Shown: positions 1 to 11,679, counted from the first letter of the stretch. The stretch: 64,000 nucleotides of DNA from Hemileia vastatrix (GCA_030280995.1 JASXTE010000001.1:4737501-4801500), one strand, 5' to 3'. Numbers and translations: made by a program. The notes: a model not told the origin generated them from the letters alone.

Positions 1-494
1 GGAAGTAGTTTGTATAATATTCATTTAATTACTATATTTATAATACTAGATTGTCACCATATCACTCCCCAAGTGTTCACCTAATTTTTAGCCCATGCAG
101 CACCTGGCCCACACGTCATTTCAATGTTGATGTAACATGGTTTTTTTTTTTTTTTTTGGATGTTTGGCTATTTGCATGTAATGTAACAGGTAGAAGCTAT
201 ATACTATGTATCTTTCTCACTGCTTTCCCCCACAAAAAAAAAGAAAAAGAAAAATGTTTCTCCAATTTCATATGTAAAAGTAGATTTTTTTTATAGTAGA
301 TTGTACATCATTTTTCTTTCTAATGTTTTTTATTCAATATTCAAAGCAACATTAGTTATCAACCTTTTTTGATCTAGTTGATATCACATGTTCAACAACA
401 AATTAAGGAATATGTAAGCACTATGTGAAATCTATGCAGGCACCATGTTGTATTTTAAAGAGATAAATAAGAAAATATTATTATTAAAAATTGA

Positions 495-1135
495 ATGAGC
501 TATTCAGGTTCAGAATAAAACAGAAATTGAACAAGTTATAGTTATTTCAATCTAACATGTTTTTTTTTCTTGAGTGCCATATCTCACCCAACATTCTAGC
601 TATAATTGTATTGTCAAGATACAGAAAGGCAAATGTGATGATTACAAATCTAATGAGACCTTCAGATTTATAATCAAAGTAAAATTTAACAATTTTTAAT
701 TTTAAAAATTAAACAATTCACTTATGTCAATCAAATGTGTACTTTCTCAATGAAAATAACATGTTAGATTGAAGTATCTATAGATTTGTCAATTTTTCAT
801 AGATTCTAAATATGAATAGCTTATTGTATTTTAAAAAATCATATTAAAATGTATATATAATTGAAATACCATTTTAGCTAATACTTTGGTTGAAATATGG
901 CACTTATCAGTGGAAATAACATGATAAATTAACTTTTTCAATTTTTCTTAAATTCTAAATCCAAATAGCTTATTATATTTAGAATCATCAATTAAACATT
1001 CTGTAAATTAACAATAAAATTATAGCTAAAATGTTGGGTGAGATATGGCACTTGTGAAAAAATACACATGTTAGAATGAAATACCTAAAACTTTTTCAGT
1101 TTCTGTTTCATTCTGAATCTTATAAATGAGAAAAA
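495..1135. repeat. AT-rich inverted and direct repeat block
   Basis: No gene is seen in 1-1385. Around 495-620 and 1005-1130 the sequence forms imperfect inverted arms: the left contains GTGCCATATCTCACCCAACA and the right its reverse complement. Between them are about three direct, diverged ~150-bp units that each carry an 'atatggcact' box, an 'aacatg' box and 'aatagctta'. The same boxes recur in the foldback at 11.7-13.4 kb, so this looks like another member of that repeat family. Bases 150-460 also resemble the distal part of that foldback arm. No coding capacity was recognised. Confidence 0.6.
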
Positions 1136-1385
1136 TAAATGAGTGAGCTAGGTTTCTGGGTTTTTTTTTGGTTCCTGTTCAGCCCCTGGTTGTGATTCTT
1201 CTTGACACCCTAGAGTGACTTTGGTTGAGCCATTCCCTTCTTTCACTGTCTATAAAAATTTACTTTTTCACTTAGCCACTTGCTCCCTTCTTTCCATGAT
1301 CCCTTTATTGTGTATTGTATCATTTTTTTTCTTCCACCTTCCTCATTTCTATTCCTTCTTTTTTTACCTTTTTTCTCCCTTTTTC

Positions 1386-2160
1386 TGTCACCGGACGACC
1401 TACGCACAAGGTCGAGGATGTTCCTGTAAGTGAGATGAGGGATTTTTAGAAACTTCTTTGAAGCACAGAGGAATGATTCGAGGAAATGATTCGAAGGTCA
1501 CTCGAAGTAATAGCTATAGGTTCAAGGTTCGATCGAGAAGAATTATAAACTAGTTCCAAGGTAATAATAATTCTTAAAATCTCACGAAGGGTTGGAAACT
1601 CAATAATCAAAAATTTAGGATTTAGAAATGAATATTTGAGAAGGTAAAAGAAAGATACAATAACAATGATTTAACTTTTAAGGTCTTTACCACTATTAAT
1701 GTAAATACGATATTATAATTTAATTCTAAGGAATATCGAACCAAATACTCAACTCCTTTTATATCCTTTGTTCCTCCTTGCATTGACCTCCCTTCCATCA
1801 CAGCATTCCCGTTCCATTGACCATTACTAACATACACTTAGACCCTCTCTACTAAATATCCGTTCATGCTCAATTTGTCCCTCTTAATTAATTAACAACT
1901 TTAATGAAAAAAAACTACTACTATACTATTTCTTTGATCCTAGTGCTGTGCGTCGCTTATTGAAAAGGACTAAGGTACCCTATTGGGAGATTGACTAATT
2001 TAGATTTAGAGTTTAGGCTAGCGCAGTTAAATAGCAGTACACAAAGGAAAATCGCAGTTGCTATGGAGAATTGCTTTCTGCGCTTCGAGTATAGATTTAG
2101 GACTCGATATTATTGATTTATTGAGTTAATTTTGCTTCGAGTGTCACGTGGCGCGTGACA
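1386..2160 (-). repeat. 3' LTR of RT-A copy 1
   Basis: This 775-bp LTR is nearly identical to 9107-9882, 17135-17910 and 38243-39018. Its terminus at 2142-2160 carries a nested palindrome, TGTCACGTGGCGCGTGACA, that includes a CACGTG box. The U3 edge at 2160 faces the internal antisense gene. No clean polypurine tract lies next to it, unlike RT-B. Confidence 0.95.
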
Positions 2161-2170
2161 GATGCCCAGG

Positions 2171-2178
2171 TATAAAAA
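2171..2178 (+). promoter_or_regulatory. Probable TATA box of the antisense gene
   Basis: TATAAAAA lies 10 bp inside the 3' LTR edge and about 98 bp upstream of the antisense ATG. It is conserved in copy 2 (reverse complement at about 38224-38232). The position suits a promoter that fires away from the LTR into the element, antisense to gag-pol. No expression data are available. Confidence 0.5.
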
Positions 2179-2268
2179 ACGCGAACTCCGTTGAGCTTGA
2201 ACCATCTTCCCACACTAATTTCCCTTGTCTAATACTTTTTCCCTCATCTCTCAATTATTTATTTTATA

Positions 2269-3220
2269 ATGAACTGCCCTACTCCCACACCCATGCCTCC
2301 ACACCCTAAAGCTGATGGGGGAATAATCACACGACAGTTTTCACAGACTTGCACGGCTTGTGAAAGCATGGAATATTTCTGTGTCGAAAGTACGGCGACT
2401 CGAGGCCCTCACCAGAAATGCGAGTTTTGCCGTTGGCAGCGAGTGGCGTGCGATGCGTTGACGAAGAACGCGGAAATCGAAAAACAATATACAAAAGCAA
2501 AATTTTGGGTAGTTACAAAGACCAAAGAGGTGGTTGAAGACATTTGGGATGTCTCGATCGAAGATGAACAATCAGTGGGGGAAAATTATAAGGAGATGAA
2601 CAACGAGATCTCAACCTGGGTAACCCAGGCCACGAGTTCGAAGCGAGGTGTCAAGGAAGAGGTCGATGAATTGGTGGAGGAGGATGAAGATGAAGTCCCT
2701 GTTCCAGGGCGGGCACCCAAGAAACGTCGGGTGGTCATCAAGGACGGTGAGGAAGAGAGAGAGGTAGAAGTTGAAGTGGCGCCCAGGTTATTTCTGGAGC
2801 CTGAACCCATCTTCGAGGTAAGTTTTAATTGTTTTATTTCAAGGATGAAGTTACCGATGAGTCTTGTTTTAGACATCAAATAACCTGGAAGAGCCGATTG
2901 CGGAGCCTGCGCCGGTTATACCAACTGAGGCAAACCCTCCAGCCACGGAAGTAGTTGAAGAGCCCAAAGACACCCTGGACCAGGTGTGGTCGAAGAAACC
3001 TTGTCAAGGTCGACAAGTAAGGTTCGCGGAAGAACTATGTGGGGAGGTCGACGCTATTATTGACGCTGCTTCCTTCGACGTGGCGGAGGAGCTCTTGGAG
3101 ATTGGAGAGGTGGTTCCGGTAGGAGAGGAGGAGGTATTTGATAAATGCAGGAAGGAGATAAGGGTAGTTTTGGAGAAAATGAAAAGATTGGTTCAAGAAA
3201 AATTAAAAGAAAAAATTTGA
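2269..3220 (+). CDS. Antisense accessory gene of RT-A, Zn2Cys6-like protein (copy 1)
   Basis: The gene runs opposite to gag-pol between pol and the 3' LTR. I read two exons, 2269-2817 and 2873-3220, split by a 55-bp phase-0 intron with GTAAGT donor and TTTTAG acceptor, giving about 298 residues. Residues ~28-60 hold CTACESMEYFC, then 12 residues, then CEFCRWQRVAC: spacing C-x2-C-x6-C-x12-C-x2-C-x6-C. That resembles the fungal Zn2Cys6 binuclear cluster, though the basic residues between cysteines are fewer than in Gal4-type factors. A long acidic region and a KKRR basic patch (possible nuclear signal) follow; the C-terminus is charged and probably helical. All six cysteines and the intron are kept in copy 2, with about 21 substitutions in total. 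DNA binding or regulation is inferred only from the motif. Confidence 0.75.
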
Positions 3221-4188
3221 AATGAAAAGGAGATGGAAAGAAGTAGAAGAAAAAAATGTATTTTAGTTTTAGTTTTATTTTTATTTTATTTTATTATTAG
3301 TATTATTTTTTTTTTATTGTAGGTGAATGTTGTTAATTTTACAAGATTTGAGAGAGAGAAAAAGAAGAGAGAAAAAAAAAAGAAAAAAGAATTTTAAATA
3401 AAAAATTTTAGAATTTGAAAGAAGAATTTTAAAGAAAGAAAAAAGGTTGTTTTAATTGAAGGAAGTTTTAGTGTTTTTAAAAGGAAAATTTTTATGTAAG
3501 AAAAGAGAGAGAAAAAGAAACGGTTTTGTGATTGAGATGAGTTTGTTAAATTGAGGATTTTAATTTTTTTTTTTTTTTTTTTTAAGAAATTTTAGTTTGA
3601 AAAAGAGGAGAAAGAAAAGAAAAAAAAAACAAAGTGTAGAATTTAAGAGAGTTTGAAAAGAAGATTTATTTGTTTCGAAGAATTATTATAGGAAGATTCA
3701 GGGGTTGAAGTTAAGTTCGAGGAAATGGTCGTGCCATACAGGATTTGATGATTCGAAGGAAAGAAAGTCTTTAAAAGAGAGAATAAATTTTTTGAAAGAG
3801 AAATTTTTGAAGAGAATTTTAAATTTAAGAAAAGAATGTATTTAAAGAATTGAAGAAGAAAAGAAAGAAAATATTTAGAGAGATTTATGAGTTTTTTATT
3901 TTATTTTATTATTTATGTTTATTCTATTTTATTTTATTTTATTTTATTTTATTTTATTTTATTTTATCTAATTTAATTTAATTTAATTTAATTTAATTTT
4001 AATTTTTATTTTATTTTATTTTATTGTATTTAATTTTATTTTTAATTTTATTTTTAGTTGGTTTTGGAGGAAATTTATAGAAGGAGAAGAAAGAAAAAAG
4101 AAAACAAGGCTAAGAAATTTAAGAGGTGTTTTAGATTTTAAAGAGAGAAAGAAAAAGAAAAGAAAAAAAAATTTTAAGTAAAGAAATT
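3221..4188. repeat. Low-complexity spacer of RT-A copy 1
   Basis: This purine- and AT-rich DNA lies between the tail of the antisense gene and the end of pol. It has GAAA-rich runs and an ATTTT/TTTTA microsatellite at about 3895-4055. No gene is seen. The same spacer occurs in copy 2 at 36249-37182, so it belongs to the element; the two convergent transcription units would meet here. Confidence 0.7.
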
Positions 4189-7100
4189 TTAAGGTTTTGG
4201 TTTTAAAGGATATTTCGCATGAAAAGATTTTAGGAGTTCAGGAGCGTTAGAAACATTGATGGCTGGTTCCCAGGATGTTTTGTCTGAGTCATTGAGGAAG
4301 CCTTCCCATTCCACGAGGTATTGAAGTTTCCCCTTGCATATTCTTGAATCAATGATACGACTTACTTCCCACTCTAGATGATCTTCTACTTCGACCGGTT
4401 CCGGAGGGGGTTGGTTCTTGCCCGGGTATATTTCTCGAGCCAGTTCCAGGAGAGATACATGGAAAACAGGGTGAATCGCCTGCCATTTAGGAGGTAACTT
4501 GAGTCGAAATGCAGTTTTAGAGACTTCAGAGTCGATTTCGAACGGTCCCAAGCACTTTTCAGCCAGTTTCTTTTATGGTCTTCTTGTTCGGATGTTTCGT
4601 GCATCGAGCCATACTTTGTCGCCTGGTTTAAAGGAAGGAGCAGATTGTCGATGTTTGTCGGCCTGTTCCTTGTATCTTCAAATCGCTGATTCCAAATTTG
4701 TTTTAAGTTCTTCTTGGAGTCGTGATATAGTTCGAAGATAATGTTCCGCAGGATGATTAGTTCCTACATGAATTGAGTTGAATCAAGGATGTCGTCCATA
4801 AATGGTTTCGAAGGGAGATTGTCATGTCGAAGAATGAGTCGAGTTATTATAAGCAAATTCGGCCAATGGTAGCCATGTGGTCCAATCGTCTTGTTGGTAA
4901 CTAACATACATTCAAAGATATTGTTCGAGGATTTGGTTAACTCTTTCTGTTTGACCATCGGTTTCAGGGTGATAGGCTGTGGAGAGATTCCTCGTGATAT
5001 TGAGTTGTCGACACAGTTGGGTCCAGAATGTGGATACAAACAATGAGCCTCTATCTGAAATAATATCATTTGGTAAGCCGTGTTTAGAAAATACATATTC
5101 TAAAAACAATTTTGACAAATCTTCTGCTGTAGCAGTAGTAGTGGTTTTAATAAAAATAGATATTTTTGAAAATCTATCTACTATTACTAATATAGCATCA
5201 AAATCATTAGAAATAGGAAGTTGAGAAATGAAATCCATCGATAAAGATTCCCAAGGTTTAGAGGGAATAGGAAGTGGTTGAAGCAACCCATGCTTCCGGT
5301 GACGGGGAGCCTTATTCCTATTACATTCGTAACAAGCTTTTATATAGGCCTTGATTCGTAACAAGCTTTTATATAGGCCTTGATTTCCTTGGTCATACCT
5401 GGCCAGAAGAAATCCCTCGCTATTAACTGGTAGGTTTTATCAACCCCAAAATGACCAGCTAACGGAGAATCATGTCAACTATTGAAAATCCATAATTTTA
5501 TCTCATTGTTGTCGGGTATGACTACTCTACCTTCGAAGACTAATAGACCTGATTCAATACTAAATCTTTTGGCCCCTTGCTTCGAGAGTATTTTGTCTTT
5601 TAACCCTAAACAATAATCGTCCTTCGACTGAGCTTCGAGGATGTTGGATAGTGGATTTCAAAAAGATTGAATTGTCATCGAATTAAGTTGATGAGTCGTT
5701 AACATTGATTCGTTGAAGATAGATTGCACATTTGCTGGGTTCTTGTCAGCAAATGCGTCCCCCCGCTGTGGGTAAACATCGTCCCGACGTGACAAGATAT
5801 CTGGGACAATGCAGTTTTTTCCTGGGCAATAGGAAATAGAGAAAGAAAATTCAGACAAAAATTCAGCCCACCTGGCTTGACGCCTGGTTAACACTTTAGA
5901 AGACATGAAGTATTTCAAAGCATTGTGATCAGTTAAAATTTGAAAAGGACTATCTAGGCTGAGAAGAAAAGAACACCATTTTTTAAGACAATGGATAATA
6001 GCTAAAAGCTCTTTGTCATGAATTTCATAATTTAATTCCGCGGCTATGAGTTTGCGTGACTCAAAAGCAACAGGATGAAACAAATTTGTTTCAGGATTTA
6101 ATTGGGAGATGACCCCTGCAATAGCATAATTGCTCGCATCTGTCTCAACTATTGTCGAGGCCGAAGGATCAAAATGTAGAAGAATTGGGGCTGTGGTGAA
6201 CGCCGTTTTTAGTGCTTCGAATTCCTTTCGTGCTGTAGAAGTAAAAACAAAAGGAATATCTTTTCTAAGAAGAGAAGTAAGATTGGAAATAGTTTTAGAG
6301 TAATCTTTAATAAATCTTCTATAGAAGTTTGCAAAACCCAAAAATCCTTGGAGTGATTTAATGTTTTTGGGCTCAGGCCATTCCAGGATTTTCTGGACTT
6401 TTTTGTCATCCATGACTAAACCGTCAGTGGACAACGTAAAACCCAAAAAATCAATTGATTTGAGGTGGAATTCGCATTTATTATGCTTGGCGTAGAGACC
6501 ATGATCTCGAAGACGATTTAGGACCTGTCGAACATGATGAATATGTTCATCCAGTGTTTTCGAGAATATTAAAATATCATCTAAATAGACGACTACAAAT
6601 TGTTCAACAACATCTTGAAAGATATCGTTAACAAAAGTTTGAAAAGTTGAAGGTGCGTTACATAATCCAAAAGGCATAACTAAATATTCAAAACTACCAA
6701 ATCTAGTGCACATTGCAGTCAGTGGTTCATGACCTTCCGCAATGCGAATAAGATTGTAAGCGCCTCTAAGATCAATTTTAGAAAAGAAATTAGCACCATT
6801 GAAAAGGGTAAGAAGTAATGAAATAGGAGGAACAGGATATGCATTCTTCTTTGTGACTGTGTTGAGCTTTCTATAGTCAACACACAACCTAAGACTACCG
6901 TCCTTCTTTTTTACAAAGAGGACAGGGGAGCTGGTTGGAGATTTACTGGCTCTGATGAAACCTTTGGCTACATTCTCTGCAATGTAGTCTCGAAGAACTT
7001 GAGATTTGTCCTTTGATAAAGAATAGACAGGACCTGCCGGAGGTACTGGGCCTATTAACTCTATTTGATGGTCATAGGGTTGATGAGGTGGTAACTTATC

Positions 7101-7874
7101 GGCCTTGCAGATTGAGAAAACATCGAGGAAATCGTGGTAGATTTCCAGTAGAGTTGATTTGATGGCTTCAACGTTTATTTGGTTGTCTTCTTCATCTTCG
7201 AGAGAATCTGTCGAGGTGATACCTGTATTGAGAGAGCACAATTTGATTACTTCGAGGCAATTTAAATCCTCTTCGAGTGAAGTCATCGAGCTAGAAGGGT
7301 TAGCCAATTGCTCATTTAAAGAAGGTACAGATGCTTGCAAGTCATCTGGCAGAGATTTGTCCTCTAGCAGGACGTTGTCAGGCGGGTTGTTTAACTCCCT
7401 ATTGACCTGCATTGAAGAATCAGAAATATACTTAGAGCGTGGGGTGATCAATCCCCTAGTCCAATCAATTTCGGGATTCCAATGCGTTAAAAAGTCATGG
7501 CCAAGAATGGTATTGTCCATCCTTGGGGCGTCCAAGACTGATAATTCCCACTTGAAGGGGGGAAAATTCGGAAAGTTGAAAACCCATAAAACTTTCTTAC
7601 TTACCCAATATTTGGGTTCCTCTGATTCGACCAAATAGATGGGAGTTCGATCGATATCTGTAAATGTTAGTTGAAGCTTCTCGGCAAAAGATAAACTAAC
7701 AAAAGAAATTGAAGCTCCAGAGTCTATAAGACAACTGAAGGGGATATCCTCCTTAAAAAGAATGAACCTCAAGCGGTTTAAGGCAACTCCAGTCCTTAAG
7801 ACATGGAGGTTCTGTGCACTGGGAGAGATAAGATAGTTTGCTTTGCACACAAGTAAACTATCTACTAGTTTTTT
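4189..7874 (-). pseudogene. pol of RT-A copy 1 (PR-RT-RH-IN-chromodomain), broken
   Basis: Pol is entered by a -1 shift at the gag stop. A 730-residue open stretch (7850-5658) contains the aspartic protease motif LIDSGAS near residue 42, a reverse transcriptase with YLDD near residue 420, and RNase H with ETDAS near 568. The rest is integrase (zinc-binding H2C2, catalytic D, D and E in HPETDGQTERVN), then a GPF-type region and a chromodomain ending near 4189 (core LQYLVEWEGF). Breaks: TGA at 5658-5660 and 5475-5477 where copy 2 has CGA; a 29-bp tandem duplication at about 5328-5385 that shifts the integrase frame; TGA at 4783-4785, shared with copy 2; TAA at 4573-4575. The domain set and chromodomain place it among chromoviruses; the self-priming PBS points to the Tf1/sushi type. 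Confidence 0.92.
7832..7874 (-). promoter_or_regulatory. -1 ribosomal frameshift signal, gag/pol junction (copy 1)
   Basis: On the minus strand the gag frame ends with the heptamer A AAA AAC (7868-7874) directly before TAG (7865-7867). A five-base spacer leads into a hairpin with 8-bp arms GATAGTTT (7855-7862) and AAACTATC (7832-7839). Pol is open in exactly the -1 frame. Copy 2 has the same arrangement. This matches the classic X XXY YYZ plus stem design. Confidence 0.85.
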
Positions 7875-9035
7875 GACTTCGAACTAGTACCTTCTCTTTC
7901 CTTCAACTTTACACAGTCTTCCAACTTGTGCTTACCCCCACAATACATACATAACCCATTATCTGCTCTTCTCTTCCTCTCAGCTTCTTTAAGTTCCCCT
8001 TTAGGATCCAGTACTTTGCTGATATCGCCTGGGGTCGAGCCTTTTGGTCGAGGTTTATCCTTTCCCTTATTGGGTTTGGATTGAGTCGAGGAGGATTGAT
8101 TTGGTCGTGGGTGTGAAGAAGGTCCCGATTTAAAATTTAGGCCTTGAGATTTGTTGGCATATCAACGATGTTGAAGTCGTCCTTGATAAACGCCGTCAAG
8201 TTCGAGGGTTCGATCCATTAACTCCGTTAAAGTAGTCATCTTCTGACCGTGAAGATTTAATTGATCCAGAATCCTCGAAGGAAGTCCTTTCCTGAAATGA
8301 TACTTAAGGGCAGCATCATTCCAACCTACTCGAGTTTGAAGTGCTCTGAAGTTTGAGATATATTCAGAGGCTTTACCATTATCACTCATGCGAAGAAAAT
8401 CAAGTTCAATTTCTGCGTTGTTTGTTTCATTAGGGTCCCCAAACAACGTAAAAAGTTTGTCTTCAAACTTTTCCCAATTATTGATAAGTAAGTGGGTTTC
8501 TGTCGAAGAAAGCATGAGTAGATAAGGTTCGAACCATCTTGCTGCTTTCCCGGCTAGGAATGAAGAAGCGTAAACAACCTTTGATCGGTCGCTGTTAAAG
8601 GTTTGAGGGTCATTATGGAACAGTAGCTTGCAGGTTTGCAAGAAGGGTCGCAATCTGTCGGGGTGATCTCCGTCGAATTTGTCAGGAGATTTCATAGAAG
8701 GAGTTTTGAACTTAGATCCCTCTGAAGACGTTGGATTTGAAAGGGTTTTCATAAAAAGTCTCATGAAATCTTCCAGAGAGTTAGATGGTCCCGGTTCTGA
8801 GGATTGGCCAGAAGGGTGATTTGCAGGGGCGGATGGTGCCTCATGCATTGTATCCTCTCCTTCTTCTTCATCACTAGAATCCTCAAAATCTTGTGGAATG
8901 TCTTCTACAGATTGAACTGAATGTTGCCGTTCCCTAAGGTCAAGTGCGAGAAACAGACCTTGTGGCTGTTGGCCTGCCTCTAGCGCGAGCTCTAGTAGTA
9001 GCGCTCGTAGGAGGAGTGCGTTGAACAGGTGCCAT
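7865..9035 (-). pseudogene. gag of RT-A copy 1, broken
   Basis: The main open stretch (8848-8162, 228 aa) is a Ty3-type capsid region (FLAGKAARWFEPYL, then a conserved LDFLRM stretch). It is followed in frame by a basic region and a zinc-knuckle-like C-x2-C-x3-H-x4-C (CMYCGGKHKLEDC), one residue shorter than the canonical C-x2-C-x4-H-x4-C. A TGA at 8162-8164 separates the two where copy 2 has CAA. A plausible earlier ATG at 9035 opens MAPVQRTPP..., which stops at TGA after 31 codons. The downstream frame picks up one base later, so a single extra T (or a +1 shift at ACT TGA C) separates it from the body. Both copies share this. Confidence 0.85.
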
Positions 9036-9091
9036 TTAAAATTTTAGAAGCACCTAAAAAGACGTAGTGGTTTAAAGAATGAGAACTACGG

Positions 9092-9105
9092 AGAATTAAA
9101 TTATA
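9092..9105 (-). other. Self-complementary primer-binding site (copy 1)
   Basis: The 14 nt TATAATTTAATTCT (minus-strand sense) begin one base inside the 5' LTR. They are the exact reverse complement of AGAATTAAATTATA in the LTR at 9435-9448, the predicted 5' end of the RNA. No tRNA-like TGG PBS is present. This is the arrangement used by self-priming Tf1/sushi elements. Confidence 0.8.
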
Positions 9106-9106
9106 C

Positions 9107-9882
9107 TGTCACCGGACGACCTACGCACAAGGTCAAGGATGTTCCTGTAAGTGAGATGAGGGATTTTTAGAAACTTCTTCGAAGCACAGAGGAATGATTC
9201 AAGGAAATGATTCGAAGGTCACTTGAAGTAATAGCTATAGGTTCGAGGTTCTATCGAGAAGAATTATAAACTAGTTCCAAGGTAATAATAATTCTTAAAA
9301 TCTCACGAAGGGTTGGAAACTCAATAATCAAAAACTTAGGATTTAGAAATGAATATTTGAGAAGGTAAAAGAAAGATACAATAACAATGATTTAACTTTG
9401 AAGGTCTTTACCACTATTAATGTAAATACGATATTATAATTTAATTCTAAGGAATATCGAACCAAATACTCAACTCCTTTTATATCCTTTGTTCCTCCTC
9501 GCATTGACCTCCCTTCCATCACAGCATTCCCGTTCCATTGACCATTACTAACATACACTTAGACCCTCTCTACTAAATATCCGTTCATGCTCAATTTGTC
9601 CCTCTTAATTAATTAACAACTTTAATAGAAAAAAAACTACTACTATACTATTTCGTTGATCCTAGCGCTGTGCGTCGCTTATTGAAAAGGACTAAGGTAC
9701 CCTATTGGGAGATTGACTAATTTAGATTTAGAGTTTAGGCTAGCGCAGTTAAATAGCAGTACACAAAGGAAAATTGCAGTTGCTATGGAGAATTGCTTTC
9801 TGCGCTTCGAGTATAGATTTAGGACTCGATATTATTGATTTATTGAGTTAATTTTGCTTCGAGTGTCACGTGGCGCGTGACA
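9107..9882 (-). repeat. 5' LTR of RT-A copy 1
   Basis: This 776-bp LTR starts TGTCAC (minus sense) at 9882 and ends at 9107. It carries the promoter described at 9448-9484. A 71-codon open frame inside it recurs in all four LTRs, but only because the LTRs are near-identical; it lacks an ATG start and spans the TATA box. Confidence 0.95.
9448..9484 (-). promoter_or_regulatory. RT-A core promoter: TATA box and predicted start
   Basis: TATAAAA (reverse complement at 9478-9484) lies 36 bp before A9448, the first base of the segment complementary to the PBS. In self-priming elements the RNA 5' end must match the PBS, so this pairing fixes the likely start site. The spacing is typical of a eukaryotic TATA promoter. 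Confidence 0.7.
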
Positions 9883-10016
9883 TTTTCTCTCACTTCTTTC
9901 CATCTTTCTTTCTTTACTTGATCTTTAGCACAAAAAACATGTTAACTACATATCTACTTACATCTTTGCAGTATGGGACTTCATGCCATATGAAAGAGTG
10001 CTCAAAGCACTAATTA

Positions 10017-11611
10017 GGGGGTGTCAGTTCTGGCAAATCTGCACTTAACTTAAGTGCGGATTTCAAACCAAATCAGCACTTAAATTTTGAAAAAAAGTCA
10101 CTTATTTCAAAAATGGGTGTCAGTTCTGACCTCAAATCAGACCTTTTCTTGTTCACCTACTTCTCGACACACATTCCCCTTGTTAGTTTGTGAATCATAG
10201 ATCATGTTCTCACTATTTGTTTTCCAAGTGAAAAATTGTTATCTGACCAATGGTAAGTTTTTTTTACTTCTTTTTTTTCAGTATTTTTTCTTTTTCTCTT
10301 TTTCTTCTTGATCATTTAGGTATGTTTTTTGTTTTAATTTTGGTAAATTTTTCCACCTCTCATGCAACCACTCACACCACTGCCACCAACTTCTTGCTCA
10401 CTACCACTGCCACCACCTCCACCTCCTCCTCACTCACTACCACCACCACCTTCTCACTCACTACCACTACCACCACCTCCACCTCCTCACTCACCACCAC
10501 CACCACCACCTTGCTCATTACCACCACCACTGCCACCTCATTCACTACCACTACCATCACCTCCACCTCCTCACTCACTACCACCACCACCACCTTGCTC
10601 ATTACCACCACCTCCACCTCCTTGCTCACTACCACTGCCACCTCCTCACTCACTACCACAGCCACCTTCTCACTCACTACCACTACCACCACCACCTCCT
10701 CCTCCTCGCTCACTACCACCACCACCTCCTTGCTCACTACCACCACCACCACCACCTTGCTCATTACCACTACTACTACCACCACCACTCACACAGCCAT
10801 CACCAGCTCGCTCACCCCCTCAACCACCTCACCCACCACCACAACCAGCTTTCTCACCACTACAACCACCTTTCTCACCACCAGATACAGCATCAAGAAA
10901 AAGAGAAATGATAATTTCACTATACAACTGTGGAAAAAAGTGCACTAGCCTAATTAACTATCAAAAAATAATAATAATGTCCTTATAGTTAAGAAAATGG
11001 CTGTACATGCTCTAAAATTGTAGCTAGGTGAGAGCAAATGAACTTCAGAAGCTTGAGATACTTCTAAAATCCTCTTTTTTGAAATTTGAAATATACTAAA
11101 ATATTTGAGACATGAGCAAGCAAATTTGGTGACTTGCTCATTAGTGTTTTGTACATAAGGAGCAAGAAATTTCACTCCTTCCTTTTTTTGTGCAGTTGGT
11201 TTTGGGTGTTTGAGATGTTTGGTTGCTTATAAATCAATCATGAGTGAGGGGAAAGGGGTGTAATGAAGAGAGGGAATGGAGTGAAAGATGGGAGTGAATT
11301 AATGAGCAGAGAGGAGTGAGAGGAAGACGGGAATTGAAAGGGGAGGGGTGATAGGAGCTGCAAGTGGAGAATGTAACAAAAGGAATGTAGAGGTAGTGGG
11401 AGGTGAGAGAGAGGGAGAGTAGTGAGAATTGTGAAACTAGAACTTTTGGTTGAGAAAGTGCAGATTTGAATGAAATAAGTGACTTATTTCATTTTGAAAT
11501 CCATCAGTTCTGGGGCTAGTGCGTTTCGGAAATCCGCACTTAAATAAGTGCGGATTTGGTCAAATTTAAGTGCGGATTTGTAAGTGCTGATTTGCCAGAA
11601 CTGACACCCCC
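10017..11611. mobile_element. Non-autonomous TIR element, ~1.6 kb
   Basis: The ends are near-perfect inverted repeats: GGGGGTGTCAGTTCTGGC followed by AAATC-GCACTTA on the left, and its complement on the right. TA flanks both sides (10015-10016 and 11612-11613; TTA on the left, TAT on the right). Several subterminal palindromes of the type GCACTTAA/TTAAGTGC with AAATC/GGATTT flanks lie within 150 bp of each end and could be transposase sites. The interior is the triplet microsatellite plus anonymous sequence. No transposase is seen. The G-rich end and TA-type target resemble PIF/Harbinger or Tc1/mariner-derived MITEs. Confidence 0.75.
10350..10880 (+). repeat. CCA/CTA-rich triplet microsatellite
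   Basis: About 0.5 kb of ACC, ACT and CTC triplets, interspersed with 'ctcactca' and 'cttgctca'. It is open in three frames (Thr/Ser-, Pro/Leu- or, on the other strand, Val-rich). It is best explained as a minisatellite built from a longer unit, not as a protein. Confidence 0.85.
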
Positions 11612-11679
11612 TATTGAAACTATTTGAATTTTTCTCTTAATGTTGTATTTTAGAAATACTAATTGAATGTACATATGTG

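Larger units (their letters stand above)
1386..9882 (-). mobile_element. RT-A copy 1: Ty3 chromovirus retrotransposon
   Basis: This is a complete 8.5-kb LTR retrotransposon on the minus strand. Both LTRs begin TGTCAC and end GTGACA in either orientation. The element is flanked by a perfect 5-bp target duplication, TTTTC, at 1381-1385 and 9883-9887. Order in the element's sense: 5' LTR, self-priming PBS, gag, -1 frameshift site, protease, reverse transcriptase, RNase H, integrase, chromodomain, low-complexity spacer, an antisense gene, 3' LTR. The two LTRs differ at roughly a dozen positions by eye, mostly C/T or G/A, so insertion is fairly recent. The gag-pol frame is broken in several places, so the copy is not autonomous. 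Confidence 0.95.

Noticed and set aside
7159..7638. 159-codon frame antisense to pol, also at 19379-19858
   Set aside because: It lies fully over the protease/RT coding region and is a shadow of conserved codon usage; it has no intron, promoter or domain.
10250..10948. Long Thr/Ser-, Pro- or Val-rich open frames
   Set aside because: All come from the triplet microsatellite, which is open in several frames on both strands.
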